Assembly: GCA_937870605.1 (NCBI GenBank)
Contig: CALMZW010000128.1
Location: forward strand, 1-12,064
DNA length: 12,064 nucleotides
Direction of reading: 5' to 3'
From: an uncultured Synergistaceae bacterium
GTDB lineage: Bacteria > Synergistota > Synergistia > Synergistales > Aminobacteriaceae
A program made the translations under genes and the position numbers. Position 1 is the first letter of the stretch. Each line of letters starts with the position of its first letter. Of this stretch, positions 1-5,652 are shown piece after piece. Under the pieces are notes generated by a model. It was not told the DNA's origin and did not search any database. It saw nothing but the letters and a program-made list of their open reading frames with translations.

Positions 1-374
1 TGTCCCGACGCCGCGCTCGGCAGACCGATCTTCGCCATGCTCACGAGCTTCGGCGAGACCGCACGGACATTCGCACGGTTCGGGATCGCGTCGATTCCCG
101 CCAGAACCGCGGCTTCGTCGAGAAAGCGGACATCCATCGTGACATTGCCGGCGCTCATGCCGCCGTAACTCAGCCGAAGCTGCTCCGTCTTCGGGAAGAC
201 GAGGATGTTCGGCCCGAAGGCCCAGAGCTTCTGCTCGAGGCTGTGCCGCACGACGCGGGAAAATGAGACGAGCGAGACGATGGACACGACGCCCAGCGTG
301 AAAACGAGCAGCAGCATCAGCGTCTTCGCGGGCTTCCTCCGGATGTTCCGGAACGGAATGGTCAGGATATTCAT
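1..374 (-). CDS. ABC transporter permease, MacB/FtsX type (N-terminal part, runs off left edge)
   Basis: My translation from the ATG at 374-372 gives about 124 residues starting MNILTIPFRNIRRKPAKT, then one hydrophobic helix (about residues 20-40, MLLLVFTLGVVSIVSLVS) and an extracytoplasmic stretch with small-residue and charged segments. A basic start, a first membrane helix and a large outer domain are the layout of MacB/FtsX-like permeases. An AGGA overlapping the stop codon of the upstream gene serves as ribosome binding site, and the gap to that stop is only 9 bases, so the two genes are probably co-transcribed. Next to a DUF2318-like protein, the permease may belong to an iron-uptake accessory transporter like that of FTR1/P19 loci (inference). 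The gene continues beyond position 1, so the later helices and the partner ATPase are not visible. Confidence 0.8.
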   Translation of the reverse strand, partial: MNILTIPFRNIRRKPAKTLMLLLVFTLGVVSIVSLVSFSRVVRHSLEQKLWAFGPNILVFPKTEQLRLSYGGMSAGNVTMDVRFLDEAAVLAGIDAIPNRANVRAVSPKLVSMAKIGLPSAASG

Positions 375-383
375 CGCGCCATC

Positions 384-827
384 CTAAAAGAACCGGGCGC
401 CTGCGCCAAGATCTTCGGCCCGGATGACAACCCGGCCGTCCTGAACGGCGACCGTCATGGGAGCCGGATTGCAGCCGCCCTTCTCGTCTCCGATCCGGCC
501 GATCGGAAAGCGCATGCCGCACTGATTGCATACCATCAGGCCGTTCTTTCCTTCCGCGTACCCTTTCTTCGCGTGAAAGCAGACGTCGCATGCATCGAAA
601 GCGGAACGGATTCTCCCCTGGGCGTCCCTGACAAGAAAGAATCCGATTGATTTCCCGTCAAGTTCCGTCTGGTAAAAATGCGCCCTTCCGTCCTCGAGAT
701 CGGCCGCGGGAACGCTGACGACGCCGTCGCGTAACGGGAGCGTCGCGTACTTTCCCCAGAAGGCCCACGAGGGCGAAACAATCAGCAGAAGCGCGAAAAC
801 CGCAAAGAAAATGCCTCGTTTCATCAT
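384..827 (-). CDS. Secreted DUF2318-like cysteine-rich protein
   Basis: A protein of 147 residues with a clear signal peptide (MMKRGIFF, a hydrophobic core, cleavage probably after SWA near residue 22), so it acts outside the cytoplasmic membrane. Five cysteines lie in two CxxC pairs plus one more: C80/C83 (DACDVC), C100/C103 (VCNQCGMRFP) and C119 (GGCNP). This pattern, with GMRFP and GCNP, is that of the DUF2318 family of predicted metal or Fe-S binding proteins. The family often sits beside FTR1 iron permeases, P19-like proteins and MacB-type ABC permeases. The ABC permease gene follows after 9 bases, which supports such a role by context. The start has two adjacent ATG codons (827 and 824); the nearest AGGA is about 14 bases upstream of the first, an unusually long spacing. 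The bound metal and exact function are unknown. Confidence 0.8.
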   Translation of the reverse strand: MMKRGIFFAVFALLLIVSPSWAFWGKYATLPLRDGVVSVPAADLEDGRAHFYQTELDGKSIGFFLVRDAQGRIRSAFDACDVCFHAKKGYAEGKNGLMVCNQCGMRFPIGRIGDEKGGCNPAPMTVAVQDGRVVIRAEDLGAGARFF

Positions 828-850
828 AAAAAAACCAACCGTCCTTTCAG

Positions 851-866
851 TATGTACCAGATCGCA
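851..866 (-). promoter_or_regulatory. Putative operator or extended -10 element upstream of the DUF2318 gene
   Basis: On the minus strand TGGTACATA ends 24 bases before the start codon at 827, preceded by TGCGATC. The same nine bases, with a similar flank (TGCATCG), occur at the same distance upstream of the Rrf2 gene. It could be an Rrf2 operator. It could also be a shared extended -10 box read as TG-G-TACATA. The sequence does not decide between the two. Confidence 0.4.
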
Positions 867-881
867 ACAATGCGTTCCTCA

Positions 882-899
882 CCGTTTCGCAGGAAACGG
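882..899 (-). other. Perfect stem-loop between the Rrf2 and DUF2318 genes
   Basis: CCGTTTC and GAAACGG form a perfect 7-bp stem around a 4-base loop, starting 12 bases after the Rrf2 stop codon. No T-tract follows on the minus strand (next bases TGAGGAACG), so it is not a classical terminator. It may stabilise the 3' end of the Rrf2 message or cause partial attenuation ahead of the DUF2318 gene. Confidence 0.5.
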
Positions 900-910
900 C
901 GGATACATCC

Positions 911-1387
911 TCACTCCGGGCGCTTTCCGCCGTCATCCGCCCATCCCGAACCGGCCAGATCGAGAACCGAATGGGACTCGATCACATCGCGAAACTTCCG
1001 CTGCGTTTCTTCGATGAACGGACGAAAGAGGCACGTCCGGAGCGTGCACCCCTTCTTCTCCAGGAGGCAGGCCGCCTTCTGTTCCGCGAAAAGAGGCTCC
1101 TCGCGGTGCTCCTCCTGATTCGCTTCGACCGCGTCGTACACCTGCGCGAGCGATATGTCACAGGCCCGGCGCGCCAGACGGACGCCGCCCGACGGGCCGC
1201 GTTCGGAATGAACCAGGCCCTCGGAAGCCAGAAGCGCCAGAACTTTCGCCAGATGGTTTTTCGATGCGCCTATCGCGGACGCGATTTCGGAAATCTTCGC
1301 TCCCGATTCCCCCGCGGCCGCGAGGTACGCCATTGAGCGCAAGGCGATGGACGCCGCGTCGGATATCCGTATGATTCCTTTCGACAT
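911..1387 (-). CDS. Rrf2-family transcriptional regulator with likely Fe-S cluster
   Basis: A 158-residue protein with the Rrf2 N-terminal winged helix: ISDAASIALRSMAYLA, then a helix-turn-helix around residues 30-55 (KISEIASAIGASKNHLAKVL) and the wing motif RGPSGGVRLAR (63-73). Three cysteines at 107, 114 and 119 (C-x6-C-x4-C) sit where IscR and NsrR carry their cluster ligands, so sensing of iron, Fe-S status, redox state or NO is likely by family knowledge. The ATG at 1387 has an AGGAGG seven bases upstream. It faces the same way as the DUF2318 and permease genes 83 bases downstream, and a motif shared by both promoter regions suggests autoregulation plus control of those genes (inference). 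A C-terminal tail after about residue 145 looks disordered. Confidence 0.88.
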   Translation of the reverse strand: MSKGIIRISDAASIALRSMAYLAAAGESGAKISEIASAIGASKNHLAKVLALLASEGLVHSERGPSGGVRLARRACDISLAQVYDAVEANQEEHREEPLFAEQKAACLLEKKGCTLRTCLFRPFIEETQRKFRDVIESHSVLDLAGSGWADDGGKRPE

Positions 1388-1410
1388 GTTCCGTCCTCCT
1401 TCGGGCTATT

Positions 1411-1426
1411 TATGTACCACGATGCA
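1411..1426 (-). promoter_or_regulatory. Putative operator or extended -10 element upstream of the Rrf2 gene
   Basis: Minus-strand TGGTACATA, preceded by TGCATCG, ends 24 bases before the Rrf2 start codon and repeats the element upstream of the DUF2318 gene. A GATAAT hexamer (1430-1435) lies just upstream. If that is the -10 box, the motif would cover the transcription start as an operator. Alternatively TACATA is itself the -10 box of an extended type. Confidence 0.4.
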
Positions 1427-1466
1427 TGAATTATCGCCATCGGTACTTCTCCCGGCTGCGTCACAG

Positions 1467-1508
1467 GTAAAACACGTCTTCCTGGGAGAGCGAAGCGACG
1501 GAAGGACG
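1467..1508 (-). terminator. Putative intrinsic terminator of the aldehyde oxidoreductase operon
   Basis: Downstream of the CoA-ligase stop codon the minus strand reads CGTCCTTCC, a 17-base loop, then GGAAGACG and TGTTTTACC. The arms form 8 base pairs with one bulged C, followed by a short T-rich run. It sits between the end of the cassette and the separately promoted Rrf2 gene, where a terminator is expected. The large loop and short T-tract keep confidence moderate. Confidence 0.45.
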
Positions 1509-1533
1509 GATCGTTCCCGGGAAACGGGACGTT

Positions 1534-2895
1534 TCAGGCGGGTTCGCGGTCGTTTTCGGCCGGTTCCGTGAGCGCGGATTTCGCGAGCGTGGGGTCCGTG
1601 AGCGTAGGGTTCGCGGGTGGGGGTTCTCCGGGAATCCGTTCGATCCGGCGCTTTCGCCGGGGCAGGAGGTCCGGTTCGGATCGTCCGCGAACGACGAGCG
1701 ACACCGGGATGGAACGGACTGCGGCGATCATGTCGCGAAGGGGTTCCGGAACCGCAGGTTCGTAATCGGACGACGAAAGCGTTTCGAGGACGATTTCGAT
1801 GCGGTCGTCCCACAGGCGCACGCGGACGTCCAGCACGGAAGGGAGCGCGAAGGCCGCGTCTTCCAGCGCCTCGCGGCAACACAGCGGCGCCGGGAGCATC
1901 TCCCGTTCGATGCGGCGCACGCCGGACCAGGTTTCGAGGACGGTTCCGCAGGGACACGGTCCGGAATCGCGCCGCCCTTCGTCGCCCGTGCGGTAACGGA
2001 TGAGCGGCGTTCCCTCGCGCCGCAGCACGGTGACGACGAGTTCCCCCGTTTCCCCGGCGCAAAGCGGAACTCCGGTTTCGGGCTCCACGGCCTCGATCAG
2101 GAGGTCCGCCTCGCGCATGTGGCACCCCCGGTGCGCCGCACATTCGAGCCCTCCCCCGTACCCCGTCTCGCGGCTTCCGTAATGGGCGAAGACCTCGGCC
2201 CCAAGATCCTGCTCCACGGCGCGCCGGAGCGAATCGGGAACGGAGTCGGCGGACAGCAGAACGCGCGGGACGCGGAGTCCGGTTCCTCGGAAACGGTTGA
2301 AACGGGCGAGTTCGAGAAGCTGGAGCGGGTCTCCTGCCAACAGCCGGACTCGTTCGCGCTCCAGACGGCGCACGAGCGACGGGAAGGGTTCGCCGGGTTC
2401 GGGCATGACGGGGCGCGTCCCGGCGTCGCGGGCCGCGTGGGCGAGCAGGTCCCCCACGCTGTTCGGCGTCGATGCGGCGTAGAGAATGAACACCGCCTCG
2501 CCGGGGTCGAGCAGCGTCGTCAGCCCGGCGGCGAAATAGGCGCGCGTATCGTCCAGGTCACGCCGCGTGAAGAAGATCCGTTTCGGCTGCGCGGTCGTTC
2601 CGGAGCTTCGGAGCGTCACGATCCGCTCGACGCTCCCGGGCGGGACGCAGCGGAAGGATTCCGGCTCCCGGATAAGATCCGCAGACGTCGTGAACGGAAG
2701 CGCAGCGATCGCCTCAAGGGACGGCAAGGGCAGCCGAACGCCCCGAAGATGCTTCGCGTAGAACGCGCTCTCGCGGACGACCCGCGCGAGCGTCCCGTTG
2801 AGCGCGCGAAGGCGATGCCCCGCCAGGGCGGCGCGGGTCAGGGAGGGCAGTCCGATGTCGCGTGCGATCCGGTCGTCAAGAGTCGGCTTCGGCAT
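1534..2895 (-). CDS. AMP-dependent CoA ligase, PaaK-like (DVU_1553 family)
   Basis: A 453-residue member of the phenylacetate-CoA ligase branch of adenylate-forming enzymes, which activate a carboxylic acid with ATP and load it onto CoA. Visible motifs: the ATP-binding loop SSGTTAQPK (97-105), the YGSRETGYGGG segment (239-249), the GELVVTVL...PLIRYRTGD block (284-305) and a CPCG pair (314-317) as in PaaK. The ATG at 2895 lies inside the end of the radical SAM gene (20-base overlap), which supports translational coupling and argues against longer upstream starts. The acid substrate is not evident; the product of the aldehyde oxidoreductase encoded in the same operon is the natural candidate (inference). 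The last 25 residues are a low-complexity tail made of a 15-bp degenerate repeat and are probably dispensable. This is the last gene of the cassette here. Confidence 0.87.
   Translation of the reverse strand: MPKPTLDDRIARDIGLPSLTRAALAGHRLRALNGTLARVVRESAFYAKHLRGVRLPLPSLEAIAALPFTTSADLIREPESFRCVPPGSVERIVTLRSSGTTAQPKRIFFTRRDLDDTRAYFAAGLTTLLDPGEAVFILYAASTPNSVGDLLAHAARDAGTRPVMPEPGEPFPSLVRRLERERVRLLAGDPLQLLELARFNRFRGTGLRVPRVLLSADSVPDSLRRAVEQDLGAEVFAHYGSRETGYGGGLECAAHRGCHMREADLLIEAVEPETGVPLCAGETGELVVTVLRREGTPLIRYRTGDEGRRDSGPCPCGTVLETWSGVRRIEREMLPAPLCCREALEDAAFALPSVLDVRVRLWDDRIEIVLETLSSSDYEPAVPEPLRDMIAAVRSIPVSLVVRGRSEPDLLPRRKRRIERIPGEPPPANPTLTDPTLAKSALTEPAENDREPA
1567..1626 (-). repeat. Degenerate 15-bp tandem repeat in the CoA-ligase C-terminal tail
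   Basis: On the plus strand three 15-base units start at 1567 (CGTGAGCGCGGATTT), 1582 (CGCGAGCGTGGGGTC) and 1597 (CGTGAGCGTAGGGTT); a more diverged fourth follows at 1612. They encode the five-residue periodicity NPTLT-DPTLA-KSALT. Because the unit is a multiple of three, gain or loss of copies stays in frame and would simply change the length of the tail. Confidence 0.75.
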
Positions 2896-4303
2896 CCGGC
2901 GACGGGTGCGCGGGCCGGTAGAGCGGCGTTCCGTCGAGCGCCGTGCAGTAGCGGGCGCAGAACGGGACGAGGCGGTAGTCTCGTCCTCCGGAAGCCGCTT
3001 CTCTCTCCGCAGTTCCGGCTCCCGCGACATCCCGCGTGACGACGTGGATGCAACAGCCGCGCACGCGTTCGAGGTCCAGCGTCTCGCAGTCCTGGAACGC
3101 CATGGCGGATACGGTGAATCGCCCCCTGCGGCACAGGTCGAGAAGGGCATCGAAGTCCTTAGCCCCGGCGGCTGCTTCCGGAAGGGCTTTCGGCGCGGCC
3201 CAGTTTCGCGCGACGTAGTCGACGGCCGCCCGGCGTCCCTTTGCGGCGTCGCCGCACCCGCACGCGCTTCCGCCCGGCCGGGAGGCGCGGAGCGGAACGA
3301 CGCTCCCGTCTCCGGGGGCCAGGTAGTCCGCGTGGAACGAACAGAAGGAATGTTCGCACCCGGGGGGCGAGAAGTCCGCCGCGTTCATGCGGCCGCCCGT
3401 CTGTTCCCCGATTGCGCGCATCACCTCCGGAAGCGTGACGCGCCGCCTCTCGCCGGAGGGACGCCGCCCGAAATGGCTCACGGGCTGGAAGTGAACGCCC
3501 CGGACGGTCGGCGAACGCGAGAGCGCGAAGTCGATGATCGAGCCGATCTGTCCGTCCCCGCCCGGGCCGATGTTCACGCCCGGCACGAGCGTCGGCACGA
3601 GGACGACTCCGAGTCCGACCTGCCCGCACACGTCGATCGCGGCCGTCTTCTCTTCCATCAGCGCTCTTCCCCGGAGCGTCCTGTAGACGGCATCGTCCGT
3701 TCCATCGAACTGCAGGAAAAGCGACGACACGCCGGAACGCGCGAGTTCGCGCGCATACGCGGCGTCGCGGGCGATCCGCAGACCGTTCGTGTTCACCTGG
3801 ACGAGCCCGCCGCACGCCGTCGCCGCAAGCGCGGCGATTTCCGGCAGATCGTCCCGCTGCGTCGGCTCCCCTCCCGAAAGCTGAATGTTGCACCGGCCCG
3901 CGCGTTCGACCGCGCGGCACATCGCCTCGATCTCCGCGAAGGAGGGATCGTCCGAAGGCGCGCCGGACGCATCGGCGAAACAGAACGCGCAGCGCAGATC
4001 GCAGCGTTTCGTGACCTCCAGGACAGCCGTGCAGGTTCCCTGCCGGTGGTCCGCGCAGAGGCCGCAGTCGAGCGGACACCCCCGGCGAACGGGGAGGCGC
4101 TCCGCTCCCCCGGACGCCGGAATTTTCGTCCGATGCCACGACTCGGGGCCGGGGCCTCCCCGCCATGTGACGATGCGGAACTCCCCATGCTCCGGACAGG
4201 TCTTCACGAGAAGCATGTCCTCCCCGTCGCGCTCGCGGCGCGCAGGGACGGTCCGGAGGCAGACGGGGCACACGCTCTCCGTCGGACCGAATGCGCCGGT
4301 CAT
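2876..4303 (-). CDS. Radical SAM multi-cluster protein, TrsS-like / COG1964 group
   Basis: A 475-residue radical SAM protein. The [4Fe-4S]-SAM motif is CDLRCAFC (C101, C105, C108), followed by GGEPTQR (144-150). Before it lie an N-terminal CPVC (C12, C15), CPEHG (C36) and GCPLDCGLC (C76, C80, C83), with C91 nearby. After it lie GCEHSFCSFH (316-324) and a C-terminal block with FQDCETLDLERVRGCC and FCARYC (C449, C453). This multi-cysteine plan is shared with COG1964 proteins such as the archaeal tetraether lipid synthase group and, from memory, with the (seleno)protein TrsS found beside this type of aldehyde oxidoreductase. All these positions are Cys codons here; there is no in-frame TGA. An apparent insertion (about 425-442) sits between the conserved IHVV and LVPFC. 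The ATG at 4303 is 9 bases after the C-GCAxxG stop codon; the ribosome binding site is weak (GAGCGG), so coupling is likely. The substrate is unknown. Confidence 0.9.
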   Translation of the reverse strand: MTGAFGPTESVCPVCLRTVPARRERDGEDMLLVKTCPEHGEFRIVTWRGGPGPESWHRTKIPASGGAERLPVRRGCPLDCGLCADHRQGTCTAVLEVTKRCDLRCAFCFADASGAPSDDPSFAEIEAMCRAVERAGRCNIQLSGGEPTQRDDLPEIAALAATACGGLVQVNTNGLRIARDAAYARELARSGVSSLFLQFDGTDDAVYRTLRGRALMEEKTAAIDVCGQVGLGVVLVPTLVPGVNIGPGGDGQIGSIIDFALSRSPTVRGVHFQPVSHFGRRPSGERRRVTLPEVMRAIGEQTGGRMNAADFSPPGCEHSFCSFHADYLAPGDGSVVPLRASRPGGSACGCGDAAKGRRAAVDYVARNWAAPKALPEAAAGAKDFDALLDLCRRGRFTVSAMAFQDCETLDLERVRGCCIHVVTRDVAGAGTAEREAASGGRDYRLVPFCARYCTALDGTPLYRPAHPSPDAEADS

Positions 4304-4312
4304 GTCCGCCGC

Positions 4313-4759
4313 TCACTCGCGGCGCGGGAGCGACGCGTCCTCCAGGTCGTATCCGCGGGATTCCAGGATTTCCAGCACCTTCGCGTACGTCTCCTCCATG
4401 ATCGGCGGACAGACTTTCAGCTTCACGGCGGGATCGTTGTTCGTGAGATCGCAGCACTGGTCGCTGCCGAAGCGTTCGCGGAACCATTCGCCGAGTTCCG
4501 CCGCCATCATGTAGATCATCGGGTCCTCGGGATCCTCCGGCGTCCCCTTCCCGGCATACAGTCCGAAGAGCGCAAGCCCGCCCGCGACGCAGCCGCAGAG
4601 CTTTCCGCACCGCCCGAGCCCGCCCGTGAAGCCGTGCATGGCGCGGATGAGGTCCGGGTTCTCCTTGCCGAGCGTCCGGAGCCCCAGCAGCGCGACGATC
4701 TGCGCGCAGTGATACCCCTGCGCCTTCATCGCCGCAACGTCCATCATAAGTTCACTCAT
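4313..4759 (-). CDS. C-GCAxxG-C-C family protein (DVU_1555-like)
   Basis: A 148-residue cysteine-rich protein. Features: YHCAQ (C18), the core GRCGKLCGCVAGG (C51, C55, C57; the GCAxxG element reads GCVAGG here), DQCCD (C102, C103) and KVCPP (C117). The spacing follows the C-GCAxxG-C-C family of putative redox or metal-binding proteins, and the run GKENPDLIRAMHG is typical of the subgroup linked to aldehyde oxidoreductase clusters (from memory, DVU_1555). No signal peptide or membrane segment is seen, so it is cytoplasmic. Its ATG overlaps the end of the methyltransferase gene by 8 bases, and the radical SAM gene starts 9 bases after its stop codon. It may serve the radical SAM enzyme as electron donor or metal scaffold (inference). 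Biochemical function is not established. Confidence 0.85.
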   Translation of the reverse strand: MSELMMDVAAMKAQGYHCAQIVALLGLRTLGKENPDLIRAMHGFTGGLGRCGKLCGCVAGGLALFGLYAGKGTPEDPEDPMIYMMAAELGEWFRERFGSDQCCDLTNNDPAVKLKVCPPIMEETYAKVLEILESRGYDLEDASLPRRE

Positions 4760-5441
4760 TTTCCGTCAGTCCCTTCCGCCCTGCCAAGAGCACATACCCC
4801 CTGCGTCCGCCGCAACCGCAATGCGGGCGCGAAAACGGCAGGGGAAGATCGAAAAAGATGCTCCGGGCCACGAAAGCCAGGAGTTCGCGCGTGTGATCCT
4901 CCTGAACGGCCGTAGTGAAACCGGCCTCGTTCAGAAGGGCGTTCCAGTCCCCAATCGAGAGCGCGCCTTCGGCGCAGTCTTTCGGAGGTTCCCCGCCGCC
5001 GTTCGCGCGCGCACCCCCGTGCGAGTCGCTCCCGACGCGATACAGATCCTGGATCAGGACGCTCCCCCCGGGAACGAGAACCCGGAACGCCTCGCGGAGC
5101 GCGGCGTTTTTATCGGAGGCGAGCGACAGCGAGCACTCGAACAGGACTCCGTCGAACAGGCTATCGCCGAACGGAATGCATTCGGCGCGTCCTTCCGCGA
5201 CGGGAAGTCCTTCGGCGGAACAGAGGCCCCGCAAACGCGCGTCGGGTTCGACGCCCCGCGCATCGAAGCCCAGTTCCAGCAGGCGTCGCACCGTCCCTCC
5301 CGCGCCGCACCCGACGTCCAGCAGACGAGCGCCGCTGCGGAACCCGGCCAGTCCGCACCCCCGCTCCGTCAGCTCCAGGCCGCCCGGACGCAGGACGCCG
5401 TCGTGTGCGCGCGCGGCCGCAGTCAGGTCACTTGTCCTCAA
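4752..5441 (-). CDS. SAM-dependent methyltransferase (DVU_1556 family / TrsM-like)
   Basis: A 229-residue class I methyltransferase. Motif I is LLDVGCGAGGT (40-50), followed by a beta-2 acidic residue (GVEP, 63-66), motif IV-like FECSLSLASD (101-110) and VLVPGGSVLIQD (121-132). The LRPGGLELTERG start (17-28) and a C-terminal HCGCGG...YVLLAGRK region (207-223) resemble the subgroup found beside MOP-type aldehyde oxidoreductases. The only in-frame start that fits is TTG at 5441, seven bases after a GGAG and overlapping the small redox gene by 14 bases, so a rare start codon is likely. The acceptor substrate is unknown. Beside a radical SAM enzyme it may take part in building or modifying a small molecule or cofactor (inference). 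Confidence 0.87.
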   Translation of the reverse strand: MRTSDLTAAARAHDGVLRPGGLELTERGCGLAGFRSGARLLDVGCGAGGTVRRLLELGFDARGVEPDARLRGLCSAEGLPVAEGRAECIPFGDSLFDGVLFECSLSLASDKNAALREAFRVLVPGGSVLIQDLYRVGSDSHGGARANGGGEPPKDCAEGALSIGDWNALLNEAGFTTAVQEDHTRELLAFVARSIFFDLPLPFSRPHCGCGGRRGYVLLAGRKGLTENE

Positions 5442-5652
5442 GCGCCTGCTCCACCTGGGCCATCTTTCCGAGAACGACCGATTCGGGAAGGAAGTACTGC
5501 CCGCACGTCGGACAGCAGGGGACCTCGACCCGGAAGGTCGCCCCCTGGTAGGAAAGGGGCGCCTCGCGCAACACGAGCGCCTCGCCGCAGGCGAAGCAGG
5601 TCCATTCTTCGGATACGGCCAGTTCCCGGCGAACGTCGCTATTGGCCGTCAT
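5428..5652 (-). CDS. Small double-CxxC redox protein (DVU_1557 family)
   Basis: A 74-residue protein with two CxxC knuckles, C19/C22 (TCFACGE) and C47/C50 inside CCPTCG (C46 is an extra cysteine). The layout is like a rubredoxin or zinc ribbon and would hold one metal ion with four cysteines. From memory it matches the DVU_1557 redox family of aldehyde oxidoreductase clusters. The ATG at 5652 has an AGGAAG a few bases upstream, inside the end of the preceding gene, and overlaps that gene by 14 bases. It could shuttle electrons between the neighbouring flavin/Fe-S protein and another partner, or simply be structural. The metal is not determined by sequence. Confidence 0.85.
   Translation of the reverse strand: MTANSDVRRELAVSEEWTCFACGEALVLREAPLSYQGATFRVEVPCCPTCGQYFLPESVVLGKMAQVEQALEDK

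Noticed and set aside
1515..1527. TTCCCGGGAA palindrome near the end of the operon
   Set aside because: A perfect 10-base palindrome without a loop or T-tract; likely chance in G+C-rich sequence and not a terminator by itself.
2896..3150. Upstream extension of the CoA ligase to 3150
   Set aside because: The added 85 residues are Arg/Ser-rich, lie within the radical SAM gene and show no similarity to ligases; ATG 2895 begins just before the ligase fold.
2876..4303. Possible selenocysteine in the radical SAM protein
   Set aside because: The reading frame has no internal TGA; all candidate positions are Cys codons.
2798..4915. 705-codon open frame on the plus strand
   Set aside because: It is antisense to the CoA ligase, radical SAM, C-GCAxxG and methyltransferase genes and is very rich in Arg and Ala without motifs; a shadow frame.
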